NCBI RefSeq assembly: GCF_003337235.1
Contig: NZ_QPJC01000015.1
Span: 41,304-105,303, forward strand
Direction of reading: 5' to 3'
DNA: 64,000 nucleotides
Origin: Halopolyspora algeriensis
GTDB lineage: Bacteria > Actinomycetota > Actinomycetes > Mycobacteriales > Pseudonocardiaceae
Shown here one piece after another: positions 1 through 8,206 of the stretch. The notes beneath the pieces are model-generated. The model had not been told where the DNA came from, made no database searches, and saw only the letters and a list, made by a program, of their open reading frames with translations. A program made the translations under genes and the position numbers. How positions within the stretch are numbered: position 1 is the first letter of the stretch; every line of letters starts with the position of its first letter.

Positions 1-619
1 CGAACTCCTGCAGGTAGGCCACGGTGGCGGATTTGACCTCGTGGAAGGTCGTCAGATCCGCGCCTTCGCCACGCAGCAGACGTTGCAGTTCGGCGTTGAA
101 CTGCTTGGTGTTGTTGCGCAGCGCCTCCAAGTGCCCTTCGAGTTCCTGCACGGTGCTGAAGATCCGCCGGTCCTGCGAGTCCGGAGTGGTCAGCAGCACG
201 TACAGCTCGTCGAGCCGGTCGGCGATCGCGTCCAGCACGGCGGTCTGCAGCGCTCCGGTGGAGGCCAGCACCGACAGGGCGTGCTGCACCCCAGCGTAGG
301 CGGCCTCGCCCTGTTTGGTCAGCGAATACTGCAGATTACGCCGCTCGTAGTCGGCGGCGGTGCGGTAGTTCTCGCCGTGGTTCTGGATGACATCCAGCAG
401 TCCCCACCGTTCGAGCTGCCCGAGCGCGGCGGCCAGCTCCTCGTCGTCCAGCGCTTCCAGCCAGCCCACCGACCGCAGCCGGGCCCGCACCTCGTCGATG
501 CCCAGGGCCGTTTCCAGACGCTCGTTGGCCTCGCCGAACCCGTGCAGGATCGCCGTGTACAGCTCGGCCTTGCTCGCCACGGCGAACTGGAACATCTCCG
601 GCGGCACCCGCCGCATCAT
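1..619 (-). CDS. jetA: Wadjet type III JetA (DUF2397/TIGR02677), N-terminal part, cut by window edge
   Basis: Reading the minus strand from an ATG ending at 619 gives about 206 residues with no stop before the window edge, so the 3' part lies outside. The protein begins MMRRVPPEMFQFAVASKAEL and contains NLQYSLTKQGEAAY near residue 95, which I recognise as the DUF2397/TIGR02677 family (usual length near 480-500 residues). In type III Wadjet systems this is JetA, a kleisin-like subunit working with JetB (DUF2398), the SMC-like JetC (TIGR02680) and the nuclease JetD (DUF2399) to detect and cleave small circular DNA. JetA is normally the first gene, and here the gene points out of the window, so jetB-D should follow just beyond base 1. 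GTG codons a few codons upstream in frame (ending at 622 and 628) are alternative starts. The family call rests on recognition by eye; the rest of the operon is inferred. Confidence 0.72.
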   Translation of the reverse strand, partial: MMRRVPPEMFQFAVASKAELYTAILHGFGEANERLETALGIDEVRARLRSVGWLEALDDEELAAALGQLERWGLLDVIQNHGENYRTAADYERRNLQYSLTKQGEAAYAGVQHALSVLASTGALQTAVLDAIADRLDELYVLLTTPDSQDRRIFSTVQELEGHLEALRNNTKQFNAELQRLLRGEGADLTTFHEVKSATVAYLQEF

Positions 620-907
620 CACGCCCACCCCCAAGATCGGCGGCCTGATCCTACCGACGCAGGCACCACCGAAGGGAGAGTCCGATTCGTCCTTCCGGAC
701 CGCCGATGTGACTGGAGCGCACTCGGGGAGACCTTGCTGCCGCGGTGACCGTCCCCTCGTCACCGGCGAAGCACTCGCGAACACCGCCGGGTTTTTCACT
801 GTACGGAAAGCGGGGGATGCGTGGGGCAGAACACTCCATAGTATGCCGTGACCAGCCCAACGGCACGGGCTTGATCAGGGACGATCACGCAAGGGAGCGC
901 ACGTCAC

Positions 908-1873
908 ATGAGCGTACTGAGGGCACGTACTCGCGACGTCGTCGTGGATCGCGTGGAGCGTATCGCCGAGGACGTCGTCTCGCTGGTCCTGGTGAATCAG
1001 GACGGGTCGCCGTTTCCCGCGTGGGAACCCGGCTCCCACGTGGATCTCCACCTGGGCGAGGAGCACGTCCGGCAGTACTCGTTGTGCTCGTCGCCCACCG
1101 ACCTGTCCCACCTGCGCATCGCCGTGCTGAACGTGCCCGATTCCCGCGGCGGGTCCACATGGGTGCACGAGAACATTCGCCCCGGTGAGACCGTGTCGAT
1201 CTCCGAGCCGCGCAACAACTTCCCGATCAAGGATTCTCGGAAGTATCTCTTCCTGGCCGGCGGTATCGGCATCACCCCGATCATCCCCATGATCGAATGG
1301 GCGCACGCGGCGGGCAAGGAATGGCAGCTGATCTACGGCGGTCGCTCCCGGGGCAGCATGGCTTTCGGCGACCGGTTGCGCGAGGAGTACGGCGATCGGG
1401 TGCAACTCGTGCCGGAAGACGAATCGGGCCGGATGGACCTGCAGGCCGTCCTGGGACTGCCCCGGGCGCACATGCTGGTCTACGCGTGCGGCCCGACCGG
1501 CATGCTGCGCACGGTCGAGGACCTGTGCATGGGCTGGCCCCCGGGATCGCTGCACACGGAGAAGTTCGCGGCGACCGCACTGGGAACGACCTCTGCGGCG
1601 GAACCGTTCGACGTCGACCTGGTCCGCAGCGGAAAAACCGTCCGAGTTCCCACTGATCGCACGATCCTCGATGCGGTCGAGGATGTCGGCGTCCGGGTTC
1701 TTTCCTCCTGCCGGCACGGTCTGTGCGGCACCTGCGAGACCACCGTCCTGGCCGGGGAACCGGAGCACCGTGACGCTGTCCTGCCGCAGGAGGACCGCGA
1801 CAGCGGCGACATGATGATGATCTGCGTCTCCCGTGCCGCCGCGGGATGCCGGCGACTCGCCCTGGACCTCTGA
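908..1873 (+). CDS. PDR/VanB-type oxidoreductase (FMN, NAD(P)H, [2Fe-2S]), redox partner of the next P450
   Basis: A 321-residue phthalate-dioxygenase-reductase-type protein moves electrons from NAD(P)H through FMN to a plant-type [2Fe-2S] cluster. The flavin domain shows RQYSLC near residue 55, the nucleotide domain GGIGITP near 118 and ACGPTGM near 193. The C-terminal ferredoxin domain carries Cys268, Cys273, Cys276 and Cys306 (SCRHGLCGTC, then MMMICVSRA). It lies 27 bp upstream of a cytochrome P450 on the same strand, so the two almost certainly form a monooxygenase pair. This reductase is closely similar in layout to the C-terminal half of the fused P450 at 12013-14244. The ATG at 908 has only a weak purine-rich site upstream. 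VanB-like oxygenase reductases share the fold; the P450 neighbour decides the call. Confidence 0.9.
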   Translation: MSVLRARTRDVVVDRVERIAEDVVSLVLVNQDGSPFPAWEPGSHVDLHLGEEHVRQYSLCSSPTDLSHLRIAVLNVPDSRGGSTWVHENIRPGETVSISEPRNNFPIKDSRKYLFLAGGIGITPIIPMIEWAHAAGKEWQLIYGGRSRGSMAFGDRLREEYGDRVQLVPEDESGRMDLQAVLGLPRAHMLVYACGPTGMLRTVEDLCMGWPPGSLHTEKFAATALGTTSAAEPFDVDLVRSGKTVRVPTDRTILDAVEDVGVRVLSSCRHGLCGTCETTVLAGEPEHRDAVLPQEDRDSGDMMMICVSRAAAGCRRLALDL

Positions 1874-1900
1874 CGGATCGAGAGCACAAGGAGCCTGCTC

Positions 1901-3106
1901 ATGACCCTCTCCCCCACTGCAGACGTCACCTCGCTCCCGGACGACCCGTTCTCGGTCGCCAACATCGTCGACCCGTATCCGATGCTGACGCGGCTCCGGG
2001 AGAACGGGCCCGTGACCTGGCTGGAGAAGTACGGCGTCTACGCCGTCGCGGGATTCGAGGAGGTCTACGAAGTCCTCACCGACTTCGAGACCTACTGCTC
2101 CTCCGGCGGGCTCGGGCCCCACGACATCCGCAAGGACGAAGCATGGCGCCCACCGAGCATCCTCGAGTCGGACCCGCCCACCCATACCGTCATGCGGCGT
2201 GCACTCACCGGAGTCATCAACCCCTCCACGGTGCGGGCCCTGCGGGAATCGTTCACGCCCCCGGCCGAGGAACTCGCCGACGAGCTCGTGGCCCGCGGGG
2301 AGTTCGACGTCGTCAAGGACCTGGCCGAGAAGTACCCGCTGCGGGTCTTCCCCGACGCCGTGGGCATCCCCGAAGACGGCCGCGAACACCTCCTGCCCTA
2401 CGGGAACATGGTGTTCAACGCCTTCGGCCCGAAAAACGAGATCCGTGATCGAGCCTTCGCCAACGCCGACGAGCACAGCGCGGCGATCATGCGGAACTGC
2501 GCCCGGGAAAACCTCGACGACACCGGATTCGGGGCTCGCATCTGGGACCGGGTGCACGACGGGCTGCTCACTCCCGAGCAGGCCACGCTGCTCGTGCGGG
2601 CCCTGCTGTCCGCCGGCGTGGACACGACGGTCTTCGGTATCGGCAACACGCTCAAATGCCTCTCGCAGTCCCCGAAGGCGTGGGCGACGCTGCACGACAA
2701 CCCGGCACTGGCCAAGTTCGCCGTCGACGAGGCCCTGCGCCTGGAATCCCCCTTCCAGAAGTTCCACCGGACCACCACGGCGGCCGGCACACTCGGCGGT
2801 GTCGACATCCCGGCGGAGGAGAAGATTCTCCTGTTCACCGGTGCCGCCAACCGCGATCCGCGCCAGTGGCCCGACAACGCCGATGTCTACGACATCGAGC
2901 GCCAGGCCTCCGGCCACGTCGCCTTCGGGATGGGGCTGCACCAGTGCGTCGGGCAACCCATCGCCCGCCTCGAGATGGAGCTGGTCCTGAAGGCACTGGC
3001 CACACGCGTGGAACGGATCGAACCCGCGGGTGAACCGGTGCCGATCGTGCACAACTCGCTGCGGGGATTCGAATCCGTCCCGGTCAAGGTCACACCCCGC
3101 TTCTGA
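1901..3106 (+). CDS. Cytochrome P450, CYP199A-like (para-substituted benzoate monooxygenase)
   Basis: A soluble 401-residue P450. The I-helix motif is SAGVDTT around residues 237-243, the ExxR motif EALR at 277-280 and the heme ligand Cys349 in FGMGLHQCVG. Stretches such as WRPPSILESDPP (82-93), REHLLPYGNMVFNAFGP (161-177) and GAANRDPRQW (314-323) match CYP199A enzymes closely from memory. Those enzymes O-demethylate 4-methoxybenzoate and related para-substituted benzoates, holding the carboxylate with polar residues in the I and B/C regions. CYP199A proteins studied so far use a separate ferredoxin and ferredoxin reductase; here the gene directly follows a three-domain PDR-type reductase, an unusual partner. 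With the porter, aldehyde dehydrogenase and SDR nearby it fits catabolism of methoxy-aromatics. The exact substrate is inference. Confidence 0.88.
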   Translation: MTLSPTADVTSLPDDPFSVANIVDPYPMLTRLRENGPVTWLEKYGVYAVAGFEEVYEVLTDFETYCSSGGLGPHDIRKDEAWRPPSILESDPPTHTVMRRALTGVINPSTVRALRESFTPPAEELADELVARGEFDVVKDLAEKYPLRVFPDAVGIPEDGREHLLPYGNMVFNAFGPKNEIRDRAFANADEHSAAIMRNCARENLDDTGFGARIWDRVHDGLLTPEQATLLVRALLSAGVDTTVFGIGNTLKCLSQSPKAWATLHDNPALAKFAVDEALRLESPFQKFHRTTTAAGTLGGVDIPAEEKILLFTGAANRDPRQWPDNADVYDIERQASGHVAFGMGLHQCVGQPIARLEMELVLKALATRVERIEPAGEPVPIVHNSLRGFESVPVKVTPRF

Positions 3107-3138
3107 TCGGAACCTCCCCGCATCGCGGCACGTCATCC

Positions 3139-3166
3139 GGCGCGTTCGCTTCCACCCGAACGCGCC
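3139..3166 (+). terminator. Hairpin between P450 and MFS genes
   Basis: A perfect 10-bp stem, GGCGCGTTCG (3139-3148) and CGAACGCGCC (3157-3166), closes an 8-base loop 30 bp after the P450 stop. It has no T-run, which is common for actinomycete terminators. It would separate the reductase/P450 transcript from the transporter gene or act as an mRNA 3' stabiliser. Confidence 0.55.
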
Positions 3167-3288
3167 GCGCACCCGTCAAGCCGGGTCCACAGAGCCGTCG
3201 AGCGCCTCGGTGACCCACCGGTTCCGGCTCTTCTTCCCACCACCGGGGCAGTTCCCGCCTCGAATCGTTCCTCACTCTGGAGGGTTCA

Positions 3289-4653
3289 GTGACGAAACAG
3301 CTCTCCGCCGCACCGGCACCGCCGCCGATGCCGGACCGGACGGACCCCCGCTACTGGACACCCACGAAGCGCAACGCTTACGGGTGGCTGATGGCGATCA
3401 TGCTGCTGGTCCTGATGATGATCAACTGGGCCGACAAGGCCATTCTCGGCATCGTCGCCGCTCCCCTGATGCGGGACCTGCAGATCACACCCGAACAGTT
3501 CGGACTGGTCGGCAGTGCGGTCTTCCTCCTGTTCGGTGTCGCCCAGTTCGTGGCCGCCCCGATCGCGAACCGGGTCCGCTCCAAGTGGATCCTGCTGGCC
3601 CTGTGCCTGATCTGGTCGGTGGCCCAGGTACCGATCTTCGTCTTCGCCTCGCTGCCCGCCCTGTGGTTCAGCCGCATCCTGCTGGGCGCCGGCGAAGGCC
3701 CGCTGGCGCCCATCCTGATGCATTCCATCTACAAGTGGTTTCCCCGGAAGAAGTCCGCGACCCCGGCGGCGGTCGGGGCTTCCGGAGTGACCCTGGGCAT
3801 CGTCGTGTTCGCCCCCGTGCTGGCCTGGGTGGCCGCGGAGTACGGCTGGCAGGCGACCTTCGTCTTCCTCGCCCTCATCGGAGTCGTCTGGGCCGGGCTC
3901 TGGCTGGTGATGGCCAAAGAGGGGCCCTACACCTCGATGCAGGTCGAGCACGAAATCGAGGGCACGGCACCGCCTGCAGACGTTCCGGCCGCTGCTGTGG
4001 ACCGGAAGGTGCCGTACCTGCGCTCCATCCTCACACCCTCGTGGGTGCTGGCCATGCTGTGCTCGTTCCTGGGCTATTGGACCTTCGCCATCGCCACGTC
4101 GTGGTTGCCCGCCTACTACGAGCAGGTCATGGGCTACAGCACGCAGCAAGCCGGTTCCGTGATCGCGCTGCCGGCCATCTGGGGAACGATCGCCACCATC
4201 GGGCTGAGCTGGATCACCCAGTTCCTCGACAACCGGGGGCTGAGGACGCGCTTCTCACGGGGGCTCGTCCTGTCCTCGGCCACCGTGTTCGCCGGTGCGT
4301 TCCTGCTGCTCGGTGTGCTCGTGACGAACGAGACCCTGCGCACCGTCGCCTTCGCCCTCGGATTCGGTACGGCCCCGGCACTGTTCGCCGTGACCTACCT
4401 CGTCGCCGCCGAGATGACCTCGATCGCGCAGCGTGGTGCGCTGCTGCAGGTGACCAACGCCCTGTTCACCAGTGGCGGCCTGTTCGCTCCCGCGGTCGCC
4501 GGGTTCCTGATCGGCTCGGCCGTGACCGAGGCGCAGGGCTTCGCCAACGCATTCCTGCTCACGGCCCTGCTCCTGCTGGCCGTGGGAGGGCTGTCGATGC
4601 TGCTCATCAACCAGCAACGGGACCGAGCCCGTCTGGGTCTCGACATCGGCTGA
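3289..4653 (+). CDS. MFS transporter, anion:cation symporter (ACS)-like
   Basis: A 454-residue inner-membrane permease with about 12 hydrophobic segments, starting at a GTG preceded by GGAGGG at 3279. Early sequence INWADKAILG and the loop after helix 2 (NRVRSKWIL) fit the major facilitator superfamily, and the overall pattern resembles ACS-family porters that import aromatic or organic acids with protons. It lies between the P450 pair and the IclR regulator, on the same strand, so it most likely brings in the substrate of this pathway. A hairpin sits in the gap upstream, so it may have its own promoter. The substrate is not readable from the sequence. Confidence 0.85.
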   Translation: MTKQLSAAPAPPPMPDRTDPRYWTPTKRNAYGWLMAIMLLVLMMINWADKAILGIVAAPLMRDLQITPEQFGLVGSAVFLLFGVAQFVAAPIANRVRSKWILLALCLIWSVAQVPIFVFASLPALWFSRILLGAGEGPLAPILMHSIYKWFPRKKSATPAAVGASGVTLGIVVFAPVLAWVAAEYGWQATFVFLALIGVVWAGLWLVMAKEGPYTSMQVEHEIEGTAPPADVPAAAVDRKVPYLRSILTPSWVLAMLCSFLGYWTFAIATSWLPAYYEQVMGYSTQQAGSVIALPAIWGTIATIGLSWITQFLDNRGLRTRFSRGLVLSSATVFAGAFLLLGVLVTNETLRTVAFALGFGTAPALFAVTYLVAAEMTSIAQRGALLQVTNALFTSGGLFAPAVAGFLIGSAVTEAQGFANAFLLTALLLLAVGGLSMLLINQQRDRARLGLDIG

Positions 4654-4718
4654 TCCCCATCGGCGCTGGTCACCTGTGATTCATGGCATCAATGCCGCAG
4701 GAATTCCCGGCCCGGTTG

Positions 4719-4740
4719 CCATACTTGTCCCGAAGTATGG
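4719..4740. promoter_or_regulatory. Candidate autoregulatory operator of the IclR gene
   Basis: An inverted repeat with 8-bp perfect arms, CCATACTT (4719-4726) and AAGTATGG (4733-4740), spaced by 6 bases, ends 11 bases before the chosen ATG at 4752. A second short dyad, GGCAT-CA-ATGCC, lies at 4685-4696. The position suggests autoregulation. It also argues against starting the protein upstream at 4683, since the operator would then be coding. Confidence 0.5.
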
Positions 4741-4751
4741 GTGAAGGATTC

Positions 4752-5579
4752 ATGGCCGGTGAGGCATGCTCCGGCACCGCCCGTGTCGACACGGGCGGTG
4801 CCGAGGCGCAGCCGAAGTCCGTCGCTGCTCGTGTTCTGAGCGTCCTCGAGGCTTTCGACACCGAGCACTACGCTCTCTCCCTCAGCGATATCGCTCGCCG
4901 TTCGGGACTTCCGTTCGCCACATGCCACCGGCTGATCAAAGAACTGGTGGCCTGGGGCGCGCTGGTGCGCATCGACGGTCGGTACCGCATCGGACACAAG
5001 CTGTGGTCACTGGGCCGACTGTCACCGGTGCGTCAGGATCTGGCGGAAGTCGCGGCTCCGTTCATGCACGACGTCCTGTTCCTCACCCACCACGTCGTCA
5101 ATCTGTTCGTGCTCGACGGGACCAAAGCCCTGTTGCTGGAGCGGATCTCCGGAACCCGCCCGGGCCCGGCGGTCCACCGCGTGGGCGACCGGATGGGCTT
5201 GCACGCCAGCGCCGCGGGCAAGGTCCTCCTCGCCCATGCACCGCAGCAGACGGTCGTCCGTGCCCTGGACGACCTGGAGCGGTTCACGTCCCGCACGGTC
5301 ACCGACCGTGCGCAGGTTCTTCGCGAAATCGCCAAGGCACGGGAATCCGGCTTCGCGGCGACGGCGGGGGAATCCGCCGAGAAGACCAACGGGGTCGCAG
5401 TGCCGATCACCGGCGCCGACGGGCACGTCCTCGCCGCACTCGGTGTCGTCATCGTCGGCGCCCAACCCAACCCGAACGCCATCGTGCCCGTCCTGCAGAC
5501 CGCCGCACGAGGCATCGCGCGGCAGGTGCAGTTCGCTTCCGGTTTCCACCACGAGAGGACCGAGACCGATCCTCGATAG
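4752..5579 (+). CDS. IclR-family transcriptional regulator
   Basis: About 275 residues. An N-terminal winged helix (SVAARVLSVLEAF, then LSLSDIARRSGLPFATCHRL) is followed by the IclR effector-binding domain, with GLHASAAGKVLLA in the middle and GVAVPITGADGHVLAALGV near the end. IclR proteins bind small aromatic or organic acids and control nearby catabolic genes. The ATG at 4752 follows GAAGGATTC at good spacing and sits just past an inverted repeat; in-frame ATGs at 4683 and 4737 are alternatives. The gene is convergent with the metallo-hydrolase (3-bp gap). It is the obvious candidate regulator of the P450/transporter genes and of the divergent dehydrogenase promoter that carries the TTTCCAA-CCA-TTGGAAA site. 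Confidence 0.88.
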   Translation: MAGEACSGTARVDTGGAEAQPKSVAARVLSVLEAFDTEHYALSLSDIARRSGLPFATCHRLIKELVAWGALVRIDGRYRIGHKLWSLGRLSPVRQDLAEVAAPFMHDVLFLTHHVVNLFVLDGTKALLLERISGTRPGPAVHRVGDRMGLHASAAGKVLLAHAPQQTVVRALDDLERFTSRTVTDRAQVLREIAKARESGFAATAGESAEKTNGVAVPITGADGHVLAALGVVIVGAQPNPNAIVPVLQTAARGIARQVQFASGFHHERTETDPR

Positions 5580-5582
5580 GGT

Positions 5583-6542
5583 CTATTCCGACACCGCGGG
5601 GACCGCCTCGCGGGAGACGGAGAGCCGTGCCCCGCTCGAGGCGACATCGACGGGCCCGTCGAACTCCGTGCGCGCCTGGCAGGACCAGTAGTCGGTCTCC
5701 GCGGCACCGGCCAGGTGGGACAGGACGAGGCGTCCCGCTCCGGCAGCCGCGGCGACCCGCCCCGCGCCCGCAGGTGTGGTGTGCGAGCAGGCCTGGTGTG
5801 CGATGAAGGTGGGATCGAATCCCTTCCCCCGGTAGAAGTCCAGGTTCACCGCCTCGTGGACCAGAACATCGGTGTCGCGCGCGAGCTTCACGAGATTGCC
5901 GCATTCGGCCGTGTCGCCGGAGAAGGTGATGGAGCCGTAGTCGGACGTGATCCGGTAGGCCAGGGCGGGATACACCGGGGGATGGTCCACCAGGATCGCC
6001 GACACCGTGATCTTGTCGTCCTCGTAGACGTCGAACGGTTCCCCCGCAGCCGCAGAACCCTTGGTCGGCTCGTCGACCTCGGTGACGCGGACGATCTCCT
6101 CCAACGGGGGGCGGGCCTCATCGGTCACCCGGATGGCGGTGTCGTAGGAGAAGGCCTCGAACACGGAGGAGACCAACCCGGCGGTTCCCGCCAGCTTCCG
6201 CCCCGCCGCGACATCGTCCGGGTCCTGGCCGGGCCCGAGAAGGTGGACCCGCTCGGTGAAGCCGTTCACCGGCTCTCCCCAGTTCCACAGCAGGAATCCG
6301 GAAAGCTCCGCGATGTGGTCCGAGTGCAGGTGAGTGATGAAGCCCGCGCGGAATTGCCGACCTTCGAGGCTCGCCTCATACGCGGCGCGCGTGCATCCCA
6401 GACCGAAATCGACGATGTAGACAACGTCGTCGACGACGACGGCGCTGCTGATCCCGTTCTCCCGGCCACGAATGGCAGGCCCGGCTGCCACTCCCAGCGT
6501 GATCAGTTCCATGCCACCACGGGTGGCGGTGTGTCCGGTCAC
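5583..6542 (-). CDS. MBL-fold metallo-hydrolase
   Basis: About 319 residues of the metallo-beta-lactamase superfamily. The metal-binding motif THLHSDH lies in the N-terminal third; GDTAE and a late LSHL supply further ligands, as in RNase Z/arylsulfatase-like members. I chose the GTG at 6542 because AGAGGA lies 8 bases upstream; the ATG at 6512 is an alternative with a weaker site. The aldehyde dehydrogenase gene ends 43 bp upstream on the same strand, so the two form an operon. In a catabolic setting a lactonase, esterase or thioesterase role is likely, but the substrate cannot be read from sequence. Confidence 0.82.
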   Translation of the reverse strand: MTGHTATRGGMELITLGVAAGPAIRGRENGISSAVVVDDVVYIVDFGLGCTRAAYEASLEGRQFRAGFITHLHSDHIAELSGFLLWNWGEPVNGFTERVHLLGPGQDPDDVAAGRKLAGTAGLVSSVFEAFSYDTAIRVTDEARPPLEEIVRVTEVDEPTKGSAAAGEPFDVYEDDKITVSAILVDHPPVYPALAYRITSDYGSITFSGDTAECGNLVKLARDTDVLVHEAVNLDFYRGKGFDPTFIAHQACSHTTPAGAGRVAAAAGAGRLVLSHLAGAAETDYWSCQARTEFDGPVDVASSGARLSVSREAVPAVSE

Positions 6543-6585
6543 CAATCCTGTCCTCTCGAATCGACGGCGCACGAGCAGCCGGGGC

Positions 6586-7974
6586 TTAGGTCTTCGGGGT
6601 GTGCGGGCGGGTGTTGACGGTGCGCAATTCGAGGTATTCCTCCAGGCCCCAGCGGCCACGCTCGCGACCGAGGCCGGAAGATTTCCAACCGCCGAAGGGA
6701 GCATCGGGCTCCACCTGGGTGTGCTGGTTGATCCAGACCGTGCCTGCTTCGATGTTCACCGCCGCCGCGTGCGCTCGCTCCAGGTCGGCGGACCAGACCG
6801 AGGCACCGAGTCCGAAACCGTGGGCATTGAGACCGTCGATCGTGTCCTCGAGGGAGTCGTAGGCGACGACGGGCAGCGCATTGCCGAACTGTTCCCGGTC
6901 GACGAGATCCATGCCGATCCGGGCGTCGGTGACAACCGTGGGTTCCATGAAATGTCCCGGCAGCCCGCATCCCCGGCCTCCGCCCGCGGCGATGCGGGCT
7001 CCGGCCGCAACGGCCTGATCGACGAGCCCCTGAACGAGGTCGCGCTGCGCCTCGTTGTGCAAAGGACCCATCGTGGTGCCGGACTCGACACCGTGGCCGA
7101 GCACATGGTGCGAGACCGCCTCGGAGAGCGCTTCGACCAGCTCGGACTGCCTGTTCCGGGGGACGAAGACCTGCTTGACGGCCATGCAGACCTGGCCGGC
7201 GTTGCGGAATGCAGAACCGGCGATGCCGTGGGCGGTGGTCTCGATATCGGCATCGTCGAGCACCAGGGCCGGGTCGTTGCCTCCCAATTCCAGAGTGACC
7301 CGCTTGACGGTCGCGGCCGCCTGGGCGGCGATCGAGGTGCCGACCTCCGTGGAGCCGGTGAACGAGATCTTGCGAACACCCGGCAGCGTGCTCAGGGCGA
7401 CGTTGACCTCACGTCCGGGTCCTGTCCGGTACTGCAGCACCCCCGCAGGCAGCGCCCGGTTCATGAGGTCGATCAGCGCGATGGTGGACAGCGGCGTCGA
7501 CGGGGACGGTTTCGCGATGACAGTGCAGCCGGCCGTGAGCGCGGGGGCCAGTTTGACGCACAGCAGGGAGATCGGGAAGTTCCACGGGACGATGGCGCCG
7601 ACGACGCCGACCGGGCGGTAATGGACCTCCAGCGCCCGATCGGCACGATCGGGGAGCTTTTCCACCTCGTCCCAGGCCAGGTCCGCGAAGTAGTCCATGA
7701 GTCCGGCCCCGACCCGGAACTCCGCCACGGCCTCGGCGAGCACCTTGCCCTGTTCCCGGGACATCAGGTGCCCGAGTTCGGTCTCGTTCTCCCGGATGAG
7801 CGCGGCACACTCGCGGAGAGCGGATCGGCGGGCTTCCCGATCCGCCGCCCATGCGCGGGCAGCTCCCTGCGCCGCGGCAATGGCCTCCCGCACGTCCTGA
7901 TCACCGTGGACAGGTGCCCGGCCGACCACCTCGAGAGTGGCCGGGTCGTGCACCTCGTAGGTGTCCTGGGTCAT
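6586..7974 (-). CDS. NAD(P)-dependent aldehyde dehydrogenase
   Basis: 462 residues from the ATG at 7974, which follows GGGGGATGAG. It shows the hallmarks of the family: VPWNFPI near residue 140, FTGSTEVG and TLELGGNDP around the catalytic Glu, and the catalytic Cys in NAGQVCMAVKQV. It oxidises an aldehyde to its acid. It heads a two-gene operon with the MBL hydrolase and is divergent from an SDR, with a perfect inverted repeat between them. The alcohol-to-aldehyde (SDR) and aldehyde-to-acid (this enzyme) pair would supply a benzoate-type acid to the CYP199A-like P450. Anisaldehyde, vanillin or coniferyl aldehyde are possible substrates; this is inference. Confidence 0.92.
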   Translation of the reverse strand: MTQDTYEVHDPATLEVVGRAPVHGDQDVREAIAAAQGAARAWAADREARRSALRECAALIRENETELGHLMSREQGKVLAEAVAEFRVGAGLMDYFADLAWDEVEKLPDRADRALEVHYRPVGVVGAIVPWNFPISLLCVKLAPALTAGCTVIAKPSPSTPLSTIALIDLMNRALPAGVLQYRTGPGREVNVALSTLPGVRKISFTGSTEVGTSIAAQAAATVKRVTLELGGNDPALVLDDADIETTAHGIAGSAFRNAGQVCMAVKQVFVPRNRQSELVEALSEAVSHHVLGHGVESGTTMGPLHNEAQRDLVQGLVDQAVAAGARIAAGGGRGCGLPGHFMEPTVVTDARIGMDLVDREQFGNALPVVAYDSLEDTIDGLNAHGFGLGASVWSADLERAHAAAVNIEAGTVWINQHTQVEPDAPFGGWKSSGLGRERGRWGLEEYLELRTVNTRPHTPKT

Positions 7975-8060
7975 CTCATCCCCCTTCGAGGCACTACAGA
8001 GCGGTCCGCGCAGCACGTGCTCACCAGCCTCGGGCAAGCCGGCCTCGGCCACAGACGCTC

Positions 8061-8077
8061 TTTCCAACCATTGGAAA
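8061..8077. promoter_or_regulatory. Operator-like perfect inverted repeat between divergent ALDH and SDR genes
   Basis: TTTCCAA-CCA-TTGGAAA, perfect 7-bp arms with a 3-base centre, lies in the 232-bp divergent promoter region, 87 bp from the ALDH start and 130 bp from the SDR start. IclR-type operators are short A/T-edged palindromes of this size (E. coli IclR binds TGGAAAT-N-ATTTCCA), so the IclR protein at 4752-5579 is the first candidate to bind it. Confidence 0.5.
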
Positions 8078-8206
8078 CTTTGCTGCCCACCGGTCACCTC
8101 CGAATGGAGCATGGAGCTCGGCTGGGCTGGGCGGTGATCGGCGAGCGGGAACGCGACCGGCACCTCACCCGAGCCCGGAGCGGAGACGAAGGGAGCGGCC
8201 AGAGCA

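Noticed and set aside
680..700. GTCCG...CGGAC dyad upstream of the reductase and jetA genes as a member of the IclR half-site family
   Set aside because: The spacing is 11 bases, not the 4 or 5 seen in the three sites of the aromatic locus, so a chance match in G+C-rich DNA is likely.
3062..3080. GGATTCGAATCC-like sequence resembling a tRNA T-arm
   Set aside because: It lies inside the P450 coding sequence and no acceptor or anticodon arms can be drawn around it.
875..3172. Long minus-strand open frame (765 codons) opposite the reductase and P450
   Set aside because: It is antisense to two clearly recognisable enzymes, has Arg/Gly/His-rich content typical of shadow frames in G+C-rich DNA, and resembles no family.
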